In this document: piece after piece, positions 54,014 to 63,721 of the stretch | Numbering within the stretch: position 1 is the first letter of the stretch | How the letters are laid out: every line of letters starts with the position of its first letter | NCBI RefSeq assembly: GCF_900094555.1 | Contig: NZ_FMAC01000004.1 | Span: 124,001-188,000 of the forward strand | Length of the DNA stretch: 64,000 nt | Direction of reading: 5' to 3' | DNA from: Martinezella hainanensis | GTDB lineage: Bacteria; Pseudomonadota; Alphaproteobacteria; Rhizobiales; Rhizobiaceae | Translations under genes and position numbers: made by a program | Notes under the pieces: model-generated | Databases searched by the model: none | The model's input: the letters and a program-made list of their open reading frames with translations, nothing else | Told to the model about the DNA's origin: nothing

Positions 54014-55797
54014 TGTGCCATCTCCTCACCGCCGATAATCAGCCGGACGGGTTGAGGCCCCGCGGGTCCGGGCTGCGTTGTCCTCCTGAGAACCTCATCT
54101 TTCGGTCCGAAAGCCTGCATTTGGCCATTCGTCAACACGAGAACCTTATCGACCGCTGCAAGCGCGCTGGGACGATGCGCAACGACGACGACAATGCCTC
54201 CACGGGCCTTCACGCTCAAGATCGCTCGCGATAGCGCCAGCTCTCCATCAGCGTCGAGATTCGAATTCGGCTCGTCGAGAATGATCAGGAACGGCTCGCC
54301 ATAGAGCGCGCGGGCCAGCGCAATGCGCTGCCGCTGCCCGCCCGACAAGGCAGACCCTTGCTCGCCAATCTTCGTTTCAAAGCCTTGGGGAAATTGCAGG
54401 ATCATATCGTATACGCCCGCCGTCTTCGCAGCAGCAATGATCTTGTCCGATGTCGCATCCGGATCAAACCGGGCAATGTTTTCGGCGATAGTTCCGCCAA
54501 ACAATGCGACATCCTGCGGCAGATACCCGATATGTTTACCAAGGGCATGCGGATCCCATTGCGGCAGCGCTGCTCCATCCAAGCGAACCGCTCCTCCAAC
54601 CGGTGGCCAAAGACCGACGAGCCCCCGCGCGAGTGTGGATTTGCCGGATGCGCTTGGGCCGATCACACCAACTGAATCCCCCGCCTGGAGCTCTATCGAG
54701 ATGTTTCGTACGATCGAGTTCTTGGACCCCGGCGCCGCAAGGTGCAGATTTTCCACTTTCAAGGTTTTCTCCGGCTTGGGCAAAGCGACCTCTCGCCCAT
54801 CGACGGATATCAAGTCGGCGAGCCTAGTCAGACGCGACCAACTATCTCTGGCGGCGACAAAGCTCTTCCACTGGCTGATTGCCAATTCGACCGGAGCCAA
54901 TGCTCGGCTGAGGAGAATGGAACTCGCAATCATGATGCCGCCCGAAGCTTCCTGACGAATGACGAGGATCGCGCCAACGGCAAGCACGGCTGATTGCAGC
55001 ATCATCCGCAAAATCTTCGAAATTGTCCCGAGGGTAACGGTTACGTTTGACAAGCGTAAATGATTGCCCAGATAGCGGCTATTGATCTCATCCCACCTCG
55101 CGCCAAGCATATGACCGAAACCCATCGCAAGTACGGCTTCGGAGTTTCTACGCGTTGCTTCCGCCAGCGCCATTCGTTCCGAGACGATCTTGGCTGCTTC
55201 TTTTGCGGGCTCGCGCGACATCCGTTCGGCCAGGATCGTGAGGCCGACGAGCATCAAGGCACCGGCTAGTGCCGTGACCCCGATCCAGATATGAAAAAGG
55301 AAACACAGACCAAGATAAAACGGCATCCAGGGAATATCGAACAGAGCGGTTGGTCCCGGCCCCGAAAGAAATGTGCGCACGACATCAAGGTCCCGTACGG
55401 GTTGGAGGCCATCTCCGTGTACCTGCACACGCGCTGGGAACAGGGCAAGAGAATCGTAGACTGTTGCTCCAAAGCGCTCATCGACCGAAAGGCCCACGCG
55501 CACAAGCAGCATTGAGCGAACCACCTCAAGAATCCCTTGGAAAGCATAGAGCGTCGCCGCAATGATACCCAAGCCGATAAGGGTCGGCAGACTTCGTGCG
55601 GGTATCACCCGATCGTAGACCTGCAACATGAAAAATGAGCCGGTTAGCGCAAGAACATTGACTAGGGCACTCGTCGCTCCAATACCAAGGGAAGCCATTT
55701 TCAGCGACGATAGCGCCGCCATCAGAAACGATCGCGGCGACTTAATAATAGTATCGGACACCTCTAGATTCCGCGTCCGCTGTTGCGAGGAGAACAC
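54010..55797 (-). CDS. prsD: Type I secretion system permease/ATPase, PrsD family
   Basis: This 595-residue ABC transporter has an N-terminal membrane domain (about 40-330, six helices; FFMLQVYDRVIPARSLPTLI and DIPWMPFYLGLCFLFHIWIG are family signatures) and a C-terminal ATPase with Walker A GPSASGKST, signature LSGGQRQRIALARALYG and Walker B FLIILDEPNSNLD. It lacks the N-terminal peptidase domain of bacteriocin exporters, as PrsD/AprD proteins do. It energises export of the adjacent RTX protease. The start at 55797 is a GTG without a clear ribosome binding site; a GTG at 55761 is an alternative. Confidence 0.93.
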   Translation of the reverse strand: MFSSQQRTRNLEVSDTIIKSPRSFLMAALSSLKMASLGIGATSALVNVLALTGSFFMLQVYDRVIPARSLPTLIGLGIIAATLYAFQGILEVVRSMLLVRVGLSVDERFGATVYDSLALFPARVQVHGDGLQPVRDLDVVRTFLSGPGPTALFDIPWMPFYLGLCFLFHIWIGVTALAGALMLVGLTILAERMSREPAKEAAKIVSERMALAEATRRNSEAVLAMGFGHMLGARWDEINSRYLGNHLRLSNVTVTLGTISKILRMMLQSAVLAVGAILVIRQEASGGIMIASSILLSRALAPVELAISQWKSFVAARDSWSRLTRLADLISVDGREVALPKPEKTLKVENLHLAAPGSKNSIVRNISIELQAGDSVGVIGPSASGKSTLARGLVGLWPPVGGAVRLDGAALPQWDPHALGKHIGYLPQDVALFGGTIAENIARFDPDATSDKIIAAAKTAGVYDMILQFPQGFETKIGEQGSALSGGQRQRIALARALYGEPFLIILDEPNSNLDADGELALSRAILSVKARGGIVVVVAHRPSALAAVDKVLVLTNGQMQAFGPKDEVLRRTTQPGPAGPQPVRLIIGGEEMAQ

Positions 55798-56574
55798 AAG
55801 CCGCCCTGCCAGAAAATTGCTGAAACCACATCCCTTAATAGAAAGAAGTTGTTCGCGTCCTTGACTATCAAGGATGCACTTTCTCGCTCATCAGTCATGT
55901 ATTTCAGCCTTGCCCCAATTCCCTCAGTAATTGATCTGCCGACTGTCGCTCAAAGCAATCCCTTAGAACACAATAAGCCGCGTGGTGATCGATGCATCTG
56001 AAAGATGCTGTACGACTTACGTTATGCTACGGCAACAGCTGAACATCACTCTATGATCTCAACCTTAACCAAACCTAACGGCGGAATTCAAATATTACAC
56101 CGGCGCAGCTTACAAAAGTTAAAAATAACCAGGTTCTTCTGAGCGACTTGGAGACCCGCAGAAATCTTCAGTAGCTGACGAGTGCCTAAATATTGGGCAT
56201 ATGGATGCGCAACCTCTTACACTATCAAACATCTGCTCAGCCTTCTTGAAAGCCACGCGCAGAAATTTACCGGTTTCCGACATCGACAAAAGGGACTATT
56301 GCCTAGGCGTCCTCAAGCATCTTAAAACGGAACCGGCATTATTCTTGATACACTTGCTGATCGACGCTCGTCGGATATTTCCCAGTCCCCGCGTTAGGCG
56401 ATGTCTTGCTCAGATTCGACATGATTTAAGTTACTAGCGCAAGCCGTCGGCAAACGTCATCGCGTTCTGCGACCGCCAGTGGCTGCCAGATTGGCCCGCT
56501 AATTTCAAAGACTGGCTGTCGACTTTTCTCTCCTTGCCAGGATTCGTCACAGGCTTCAGCTTTGTCGCCAAAGC
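55798..56574. other. Long non-coding or decayed region upstream of prsD
   Basis: These 777 bases are AT-rich. They must hold the prsD promoter, which was not resolved. One small frame is listed separately (56201-56437). A second plus-strand frame without a start, about 56446-56577, reads FCDRQWLPDWPANFKDWLST and ends GFSFVAKA; it looks like the 3' end of a lost gene that I cannot identify. Confidence 0.35.
56201..56437 (+). CDS. Hypothetical protein (78 residues)
   Basis: The frame starts MDAQPLTLSNICSAFLKATR and continues VSDIDKRDYCLGVLKHLKTE. It has a plausible mixed helical composition but no recognised relatives, no clear ribosome binding site and no operon partner. It lies in AT-rich island DNA and may be chance or a remnant. 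Confidence 0.25.
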   Translation: MDAQPLTLSNICSAFLKATRRNLPVSDIDKRDYCLGVLKHLKTEPALFLIHLLIDARRIFPSPRVRRCLAQIRHDLSY

Positions 56575-58275
56575 CTAGAATTTCACAAAACGATTGACCT
56601 TTGCCACCTCATTCAGCTCCTTGCGACGGAAATAGATCGCTCGTCCGCAGCGAATGGGACTGTGGCCCTGGACAATGATGATCTGCTCGTCCTTGCGCAT
56701 CGACTGGGTGATTTCGTGCGGCATGATCAGCGGTCGGCGCTGGAAACTGATGCTTTCGGATTGGCGGGCGCTGCTATCGGAATTGCTCCAGCCGAGGTTG
56801 CGCGAACGTCCCCGGACTTCGACCGTCATGTCTCCACATAGGGCGGAGACATTGCGTGCTGTATAGAGCGCCTTGATTGCGGCGTAGGATGTGAAGGCGC
56901 AGCCTTCGATCCAGGAGGTCGCTCCGTCCTTTCCGAAATGACGCTCGAGCTGGCCGACGGATTGGTACATCAGCATCAGTGTGATGCCATACTTGCGCCC
57001 GCGATCGCGCGCTTCTTCAAGAATGCGCATGTAACCCAGTAGATCGACCTCGTCGAGCATGAAGAGCGCTCGGTGGCGGAAGTCGCCGTCGGCCCGAACC
57101 ATAGCATTGATCAGCGAGCCGCTGATCACTCGGCCAATGCCCGGATAGGAGCGCAGGATCGATGCAGGGATATTGAGGAAGACGTCCTTCCGTCCGGAAG
57201 CGATGTCGCTCGATTTGAACGCATTACCGCAGACCAGTGCGGCATAGTTGTCGAGCGACAGCCATTGCGTATCCTTGGATGCGGTCGAATATATGCCGGA
57301 GAAGGTCTGCTCCGTCATGTTGGTGAAGACGCCGAGCGTCTCGCGGATAAAGGTGGACGCGGAGTTTTCCTGGATGTCGCGCAACATGGCAAGCACCGAC
57401 GGTTCCGGCTCGGAAACGATCAGGCGCAGGCTACGCAAGTTGCGGCGGCAGGCATATTCGGACGATAGCATCACATGAGCTAGAAGCTCAGTTAGCAGAT
57501 TGTGCGCTTGGTTCTGGAAATAAGAGCCAGTCGAAGCGTAGTCTTTCCGACAAAAGCGCATGGGCGATCCCAACGATGTCTTCTTCCTTGCGCGCCGATC
57601 TCTCGATCCCATCAAGAACATTGAAGCCCATGACCGGATTGGTGGGGTCGAGTACCATGACCTCGCGGTCGAGCGCATGGGTGCGATGTTCGAGAACCAT
57701 CGGCGCGACCTCAGTCGACGGATCGAGACAGATCAGCGGTCCCCTATAGCGCAGCGCCGTCGGGATGACATTGCTGGTCGTCTTGAAGCCGCCGGAGCCC
57801 GCGAAGAATAAAATATGGGTGGAATCAAAATTCTGATTGAAAGTCATGAGTGGCGCCTCGCCACCTTGCCCCCAAGTCGCCTGATCGTTCGGATCAAAAG
57901 GCAACGCATGCACGCGATCACGGTCGACGCGGTAGCGCCCGCCGATAACGAACTCTCCGTCCGAGGGGAAGAGCTTAGCCACTTCCGGCATGGGCAGCCA
58001 ATCGGCATCGCCGAAGATGCCGCGCTCGGCGCGCTTTATCGGATCGGAAACGACGAACGAGATGCACGCGGAGATTGCGACAATACCAAATCCGAGAATG
58101 GTCCCGGCAACCGCGAAGGCGTCGAGATAAGTGAGCACCTCGTTCCATATGATGACGCCATTCTCCACCCATGGAACCGACGGGAATATTCCCGTAGGGC
58201 GTAAAAGCCTGCCACGCATGAAAAACAAAGAAGGCTCGCAAAAGCGATCGGCCGACGGCGATGCAGCGGCAATGC
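56575..58275 (-). pseudogene. VirD4/TraG-type conjugation coupling protein, frameshifted
   Basis: Two long frames are halves of one type IV coupling protein. The N-terminal half (57488-58228) has a membrane segment (VAGTILGFGIVAISACISFV) and Walker A in FFAGSGGFKTTS. The C-terminal half (56575 to about 57545) has the Walker B-containing FMLDEVDLLGYMRILEEARD, then GRKYGITLMLMYQSVGQLER and the C-terminal KNRPxIYFRRKEL-type end. The frame shifts near 57530 (SERLRFD to TGSYFQNQ). At the 5' end the start is also broken, with GFYA, FTPYGNIP and SVPWVENG in three frames. It is a remnant of a conjugative or integrative element; no other transfer gene is present. Confidence 0.85.
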
Positions 58276-58730
58276 CGAGACCGTCAGAAGTGAGGCGATA
58301 GAGCCGTCACACGGTCCGGCGCGTCCAACTTCAAGCGCTCCGATGCGGCAGTGAAGCTCGACGTGGCGGCCTGCAACGAAGTCATTATCTGGACCTCCGA
58401 TGCAGAGCGCAGCGATGTTCGTAGTCTGCTCAAGGTTGCGGTCGATATCATTGTCCAGGGCAAGCGGATCGACGGGCGGTTTCGGGTGAACGAGATTTAT
58501 TTTGAGCCGTGATCGAGCGGAGAAATGATTAGTCCCTGCATTTTACTATGTTCGCTTCAGCCGACGTTCCTTGTACGGAAATTAGGTGAAAAGGACATGA
58601 AACTTAACAGTCGCACTCACCCTTCAAAACAGCGAACATCACAATCAATGCTTCCGGAAGGACAGATCATCCTAGACTGGATCGTGGTGTTCTCTGTGTC
58701 GCAGCCGAGGTGTTCGTGCAACTATCATGA
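58276..58730. other. Right border of the island, decayed sequence
   Basis: No intact gene is supported. A plus-strand frame without a start, about 58311-58512, reads SNFKRSDAAVKLDVAACNEV and ends RFRVNEIYFEP; it looks like the 3' end of an unknown gene. To the right base composition and gene density return to chromosomal style at 58731. Confidence 0.35.
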
Positions 58731-60116
58731 TCACGCTTTCACGGTCGCTTTTTTCCTTTCCACCTTCGACATCGTCAGATAGTCCCCCTTCAGCCGCATG
58801 TGGCACCAGCAGGCGAAGGCGGAGGAGGCGAAGGCCAGGCCTTCGCCGATCGCCAGGCGGTTGTTGGAATTGCTGAGCAGGGTCAGCGAAAAGAAGAACA
58901 GGCAGGCGATATAGGCATGCCATGCGGCGCGCGGGATGATGCCGGCCTTGTGGGCGCGCCAGACAGCGCGGATGAAGACGCCGAGCATGAAGCCCATGAT
59001 TGCCGCGCCGAACAGGCCGTAGCGCACCAGGATCTCCAGATAACCGTTGTGCAGCAGCGTGTACTGGATATGGGAATAGCGGGTCTCGGCCCAGCGCTCG
59101 AGCCATCTGTTGCCCCAGCCGAAAATCGGCGCGGAGGAAAAGACCTCCCAGCTGTTCGACCAGAGCTGCAGGCGCTCGTCCATTGATACAGGGGTGTTGG
59201 TCGAGCTGATGGTATTGGAGACCACGCCACCGAGATCATGGCCGCCGGTGACATTCTCCACCATGGAAATTGCCGCCGACACGGTCGGTCCCGCCGTCTT
59301 GTCGAGATTGTGCCTGACACCATAGATGCCGGCGATCAAAAGGGCTGCAACGGCAATAATGGCGACGACGCCGCTCTTCAGGCGCAGATAGGTCAGCGTA
59401 ATCAGCGCCAGCAGCGGCAGGGTGATGCCGAGCGCCAGCCAGACGCCTTTCGATTTGGCGCCGTAGATGGCGATGAAACAGAGCGCGAAGATGAAGGGCG
59501 AGACGATATAGGCAAAGCGCGCGATCCGGCGGTCGCTCGATTTGTCCGTCAGGTAGTGCAATAGCCAGAACAGGGTGAAGATCACGATCATGCCGCAGGC
59601 GACGGCGCCATGGATCTGATTGTTCATGATCAGCGGGCGGATGGTCTCGCCGGCAAAGACCTCGCGCAGATGCTGCGTGGCGACCAGCATGATGAGGACC
59701 ACGGCAAAATAGGCCGCGACGATCTTCTCCATCAGCTCTTCATAAAGCAGGAAGGCGACGCCCATGATGGGGAAGAAGAAGGGGAAGGCATAGAGCCAGT
59801 CCGAGGCGCCGATATCGTGCTGCGGTGTCAGCCAGAAGGTGATGAAGAAACGGGCCATGACATAGAAGGCCCAGCCCATGCAGAGCCAGCCGATCCAGTC
59901 CGTGCGCGGCCGTATGGGTGCCTTGACATAATAATAGAGGGCAATCAGGGACAGGAGAGCGGTGGCATAGCGATAGGCATCGCTTTCGACCACGGTCGGG
60001 GAGGCGACGAGTAGCCAGAGCAGGCCACCGATGATGGCGACCGGCTTTGCCATGCTGCTTGAGGCCTTTGTGACGCCGATCGGCTCAGCTGCGAGATCAG
60101 CATGCGGTTTGTTCAT
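58731..60116 (-). CDS. O-antigen ligase / polymerase (Wzy_C) family membrane protein
   Basis: This 461-residue inner-membrane protein has about ten to twelve transmembrane helices and a large periplasmic loop containing the Wzy_C-type motif (APIFGWGNRWLERWAE, then HNGYLEILVRYGLFGAAIMG). Such proteins either ligate O-antigen to lipid A-core or polymerise repeat units; the sequence alone does not decide. ATG 60116 was preferred to 60131. The DNA is GC-rich again, unlike the island to the left. It lies near an initiating sugar transferase gene on the same strand. Confidence 0.88.
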   Translation of the reverse strand: MNKPHADLAAEPIGVTKASSSMAKPVAIIGGLLWLLVASPTVVESDAYRYATALLSLIALYYYVKAPIRPRTDWIGWLCMGWAFYVMARFFITFWLTPQHDIGASDWLYAFPFFFPIMGVAFLLYEELMEKIVAAYFAVVLIMLVATQHLREVFAGETIRPLIMNNQIHGAVACGMIVIFTLFWLLHYLTDKSSDRRIARFAYIVSPFIFALCFIAIYGAKSKGVWLALGITLPLLALITLTYLRLKSGVVAIIAVAALLIAGIYGVRHNLDKTAGPTVSAAISMVENVTGGHDLGGVVSNTISSTNTPVSMDERLQLWSNSWEVFSSAPIFGWGNRWLERWAETRYSHIQYTLLHNGYLEILVRYGLFGAAIMGFMLGVFIRAVWRAHKAGIIPRAAWHAYIACLFFFSLTLLSNSNNRLAIGEGLAFASSAFACWCHMRLKGDYLTMSKVERKKATVKA

Positions 60117-60270
60117 GCGCGAGTCGTCCAATGTGGTCCGCCTTCGTCTAGAGTCGGTTCATCATCCGGCATTTCTCGCCCCCATGACGGCCCCTATGGT
60201 CGCAAAGGGGCAGGAATACGGCATTTTCCCATGCCGGTGCATCAATGATGTCGATTTCGCCGGATGCTTG

Positions 60271-60864
60271 TTAATGGGCAACTCCATCGCGCCGGACCAC
60301 TTTCAAGGCTGTCAGGAAAATGACCTTGAGATCGAAAAGAAAGGAGCGCCGGCGCAGATAGTCTTCGTCCAGGGCCACCTTCTCGGGGATCGGCAGTTCG
60401 TCACGGCCGTTGACCTGCGCCCATCCGGTCAAGCCTGGCAGCAAAGCGTCGACGCCGCACTCGGTGCGCAGGGCTATGAGGTCGTGCTGATTGAAAAGGG
60501 CAGGGCGCGGGCCGACGATGCTCATCTCCCCCTTGAGGATGCACCAGAGCTGCGGCAGTTCGTCGAGGCTGGATTTGCGCAGGAAGGAGCCGATGGGCGT
60601 CAGATAGATCTTGGGATCCTTCAGCAGATGCGTCGCGACCGCCGGCGTGTCGGTGCGCATGCTGCGGAATTTCGGCATGCGGAATATCTTGTTTTTGCGG
60701 CCGACGCGATCCGACCAATAGAGAATCGGGCCACGCGACGTCAGCCGCACGGCGAGGGCGACGATCAGGATCGGAATGAAAAAGACGATGGCCGCCGCAA
60801 AAGCGGCGAGAAAATCGAAAAGGCGCTTGGCGATCGTATAAAGCATCATCTCTTGTTGTTGCAT
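60271..60864 (-). CDS. Initiating sugar-phosphate transferase (bacterial sugar transferase family)
   Basis: This 197-residue polyprenyl-phosphate sugar-1-phosphate transferase consists of one N-terminal hydrophobic helix (about 11-38) and the catalytic domain with [30 protein letters not shown] and [11 protein letters not shown], the family hallmarks. It lacks the N-terminal multi-helix domain of WbaP/WcaJ, so it is the short type like PglC or WreU. It starts O-chain synthesis on undecaprenyl phosphate. Its neighbours, an epimerase/reductase and a UDP-sugar dehydrogenase, suggest an amino-sugar such as QuiNAc as first sugar, as in R. etli; this is inference. Confidence 0.9.
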   Translation of the reverse strand: MQQQEMMLYTIAKRLFDFLAAFAAAIVFFIPILIVALAVRLTSRGPILYWSDRVGRKNKIFRMPKFRSMRTDTPAVATHLLKDPKIYLTPIGSFLRKSSLDELPQLWCILKGEMSIVGPRPALFNQHDLIALRTECGVDALLPGLTGWAQVNGRDELPIPEKVALDEDYLRRRSFLFDLKVIFLTALKVVRRDGVAH

Positions 60865-61033
60865 CGTCGCCGCTTCAGGCGGCGATGAAGGTCGTCATTG
60901 CCCTGTGCATCTCATATCGCGAATTTAAGCACAACCATCCACGACAAGATTCCCTGCCCTTGTTCCGCGGCGCTATCCCGTGCAAAGCATGTTTGCGGTA
61001 ATGGTGGTGCGAAAAAGCGGAGGCAGCGCAGGC

Positions 61034-61969
61034 ATGATCCTGGTGACGGGTGCGACGGGTTTTGTCGGGCAGGCCCTGTGTGCCGAGCTTTCCCGCCGGC
61101 GGATGGACTATCGGCCAATCAGCCGCACATCCCGCCCCGGTTTTGTCGCGACCGGGGCGATGGATGGCCATACGGATTGGTCCGATGCGCTCGCTGGTGT
61201 CGATGTCGTCATGCATCTGGCGGCCCGCGTCCATGTCATGAACGAGAGCGCCACCGATCCATTGGCGGCATTCCGCGCCGTCAATGTCGACGCCACGGTC
61301 AACCTGGCGCGACAAGCCGCGCGCGCGGGCGTCAAGCGCTTCATCTTTTTAAGCTCGATCAAGGTCAATGGCGAGGAGACGGCGGCGGGAAAGTCTTTCA
61401 GGGCTTCGGATGTACCGCATCCGGAAGATGCCTATGGCCGCTCGAAGCTCGAGGCGGAGGAGGCCTTGTTTGCGATATCAGCGGAAACCGGCATGGAGGT
61501 CGTCATCATCCGGCCGCCGCTCGTCTACGGCCCGGGTGTGAAGGCGAATTTCGCAAGCCTGATGACATGGGCCGCCCGGCCGTTTCCCTGGCCGTTCGGG
61601 GCGGTTCGAAACCGCAGGTCGCTGATCTTCGTCGGCAATCTCGTCGACTTCATGTTGCTCAGCGCTCGCCATCCGGCCGCTGGAAATCGCGTGTTTCTGG
61701 TCAGTGATGGCGAAGATCTTTCGATCGGCCAACTGATCGCCAAACTATCCTTGGCCGCGGGGCGCAAGGCTTGGATGCTGCCGGTGCCCCCAGCGTTGCT
61801 GGAGGGGCTCGCCGCGCTTCTGGGGCGTCGAGCCGCCGCGCAGCGGCTGCTTGGCTCGCTTCAGGTCGATATCGGCGAGACGAGGGCGGTTACCGGCTGG
61901 TCGCGGCCCTATTCGATCGAAGAGGGGTTGGCGGCGACGGTCGCCGGTGCCGGGGCAAAAGCGCACTGA
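61034..61969 (+). CDS. NAD-dependent epimerase/4-keto reductase, SDR family
   Basis: This 311-residue extended SDR has MILVTGATGFVGQALCAELS, HLAARVHVMNE, FLSSIKVNGE with the catalytic Ser, and EDAYGRSKLEAEEAL with YxxxK. It groups in character with the WbpV/WreQ-type proteins that reduce UDP-4-keto-6-deoxy-GlcNAc to UDP-QuiNAc or epimerise UDP-GlcNAc. ATG 61034 gives the standard N-terminus; a start at 60980 adds 18 residues before the nucleotide fold. It is divergent from the initiating transferase and converges with the dehydrogenase gene, with 15 bp between stops. Confidence 0.87.
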   Translation: MILVTGATGFVGQALCAELSRRRMDYRPISRTSRPGFVATGAMDGHTDWSDALAGVDVVMHLAARVHVMNESATDPLAAFRAVNVDATVNLARQAARAGVKRFIFLSSIKVNGEETAAGKSFRASDVPHPEDAYGRSKLEAEEALFAISAETGMEVVIIRPPLVYGPGVKANFASLMTWAARPFPWPFGAVRNRRSLIFVGNLVDFMLLSARHPAAGNRVFLVSDGEDLSIGQLIAKLSLAAGRKAWMLPVPPALLEGLAALLGRRAAAQRLLGSLQVDIGETRAVTGWSRPYSIEEGLAATVAGAGAKAH

Positions 61970-61984
61970 GCCGGCATTTCAGTC

Positions 61985-63271
61985 TTAGAGACTCCAGACC
62001 GAATGCCCGGCCAGCAGTGGATTGGCTCGATCCAGCGCCGCCTTCACGTCGACGACGACGCCGTTCTCGCTCAGGAGATCGAGGATGTTGACGGCACCTT
62101 CGGCCAGATAGGATTTGTGGGGAACGGCAAGGACGAGGGCGTCAAGCTTGCCGAAATCCTTCAGCTCCATCAGGCGGATGCCATATTCCTCTTCAGCCTC
62201 CGGGTGGCTCGCCATCGGGTCGTGCACGAGCGGTTCCAGGCCGAACTGATGCAGTTCACTGATAATATCGGGCACGCGGCTGTTGCGCAGGTCGGGCACG
62301 TTTTCTTTGAAGGTCAGGCCGAATATGCCGATCCGGGCGCCGTTGATCGGCTTTTTTGCCGCGACCAGCATCTTGATGAGCTTCTGGGCGATGAAAGCGC
62401 CCATGCCGTCATTGATGCGCCGGCCCGACAGGATGACTTCCGGGTGGTAGCCGAGCTCTTCGGCCTTCGCGGTCAGGTAATAGGGATCGACGCCGATGCA
62501 GTGGCCGCCGACCAGGCCGGGAGTGAAGGGCAGGAAGTTCCACTTCGTCCGGGCCGCCTTCAGCACATCGGCCGTGCGGATATCCATCTTCTCGAAAATG
62601 ATCGAAAGCTCGTTCATCAGTGCAATGTTGAGGTCGCGCTGGGTGTTCTCGATCACCTTGGCGGCCTCGGCCACCTTGATGCTGGAGGCGCGGTGGATGC
62701 CGGCCTGGACGACGGCGCCATAGATGGCGGCGATCTTCTCAAGCGTTTCCTCGTCGTCGCCGGCGACCACCTTCACGATGCGCTCGAAAGTATGTTCCTT
62801 GTCGCCTGGGTTGATGCGCTCCGGCGAATAGCCGACATGAAAGTCTTTGCCCTGGCGCAGGCCGGAAACCTCCGCCAGCACCGGACCGCAGACTTCCTCG
62901 GTGACGCCGGGATAGACGGTCGATTCGTAAACGACGATCGAACCTTCACGCAGAACCTTGCCGACAGTGCGGGAGGCAGAAATCATCGGCCGCAGATCCG
63001 GCTGCCGGTTCCGATCGATCGGCGTCGGCACGGCGACGATGAAAATATCCCGATCGCGCAGGTCCTCGATCTCGCTGCTGATGTGCAGTCCGCTCGCCCG
63101 CAGCCGTTCGGCAGAAACCTCCTGAGTATCATCCTCGCCCGCCTTCAGTGCGGCGACACGGGAGGCCTTTATGTCGAAGCCGACCACATCATGGAATTTT
63201 TCGGCCAGCGCGATCGCGACGGGCAGGCCCACATAACCGAGGCCAATGACGGCAATTTTTTCGTTCAACAC
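61985..63271 (-). CDS. Nucleotide-sugar dehydrogenase (UDP-HexNAc dehydrogenase, TviB/VipA-like)
   Basis: This 428-residue enzyme of the UDP-glucose/GDP-mannose dehydrogenase family has the NAD motif IAVIGLGYVGLPVAIALAE, the substrate segment YSPERINPGDKEH and the catalytic Cys in GLVGGHCIGVDPYYLT. The SPERINPGD form and LTFKENVPDLRNS favour the TviB/WbpO group acting on UDP-GlcNAc or UDP-GalNAc, giving the uronic acid. It would supply an acidic sugar for surface polysaccharide. Transcription is toward the epimerase gene. Confidence 0.92.
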   Translation of the reverse strand: MLNEKIAVIGLGYVGLPVAIALAEKFHDVVGFDIKASRVAALKAGEDDTQEVSAERLRASGLHISSEIEDLRDRDIFIVAVPTPIDRNRQPDLRPMISASRTVGKVLREGSIVVYESTVYPGVTEEVCGPVLAEVSGLRQGKDFHVGYSPERINPGDKEHTFERIVKVVAGDDEETLEKIAAIYGAVVQAGIHRASSIKVAEAAKVIENTQRDLNIALMNELSIIFEKMDIRTADVLKAARTKWNFLPFTPGLVGGHCIGVDPYYLTAKAEELGYHPEVILSGRRINDGMGAFIAQKLIKMLVAAKKPINGARIGIFGLTFKENVPDLRNSRVPDIISELHQFGLEPLVHDPMASHPEAEEEYGIRLMELKDFGKLDALVLAVPHKSYLAEGAVNILDLLSENGVVVDVKAALDRANPLLAGHSVWSL

Positions 63272-63532
63272 ACCATACCTCGAACATTCCGCCTGAATTA
63301 GCGCAAATCCGAAGCGGATGTCAGCGCCTAATATTTGCCTTCAGGATCATTTCAGCTGTGGGTCGCATGAATGTGATGACCGGTCAGCGGCTTTGCAATG
63401 GCCCGGAAGTGCAGCCTTGTCGCATGTTGCGCCTCAGCTTTGGCGGAGATGCATAGGATGCCTATCGAAACTTTCTGGTTTCAACCCCATTTATTTGGGT
63501 GAGACCTATTTTCTCGGAAAGCGTGGTTCGCA

Positions 63533-63721
63533 ATGCGAAACAGCTATCTTAAACATCTACGCACACAGCGCGAGCAGCTTGAAGCCAAGCTCGAGCTGCA
63601 TATAGCCCGCTATTGTTTCGGCGACGAAGAGGTGGACGACGGCACAGAGGCGGAGCTGCGGCAACGTATCGCCGAACTGTCTGACGAAATCACCGAGCTT
63701 GAAACCCAATGGGGTGAATAG
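63533..63721 (+). CDS. Small coiled-coil protein (62 residues), hypothetical
   Basis: The frame MRNSYLKHLRTQREQLEAKL continues with LELHIARYCFGDEEVDDGTE and a heptad-like tail AELRQRIAELSDEITELETQ. The composition (Glu, Leu, Gln, Arg) is that of a real helical protein rather than random sequence. No clear ribosome binding site and no known family were seen. It overlaps an open minus-strand frame described next, and only one of the two should be real over 63610-63721. Confidence 0.5.
   Translation: MRNSYLKHLRTQREQLEAKLELHIARYCFGDEEVDDGTEAELRQRIAELSDEITELETQWGE

Noticed and set aside
58525..58782. An 85-codon plus-strand frame at the island border
   Set aside because: It overlaps the end of the O-antigen ligase-like gene on the other strand and has no family features.
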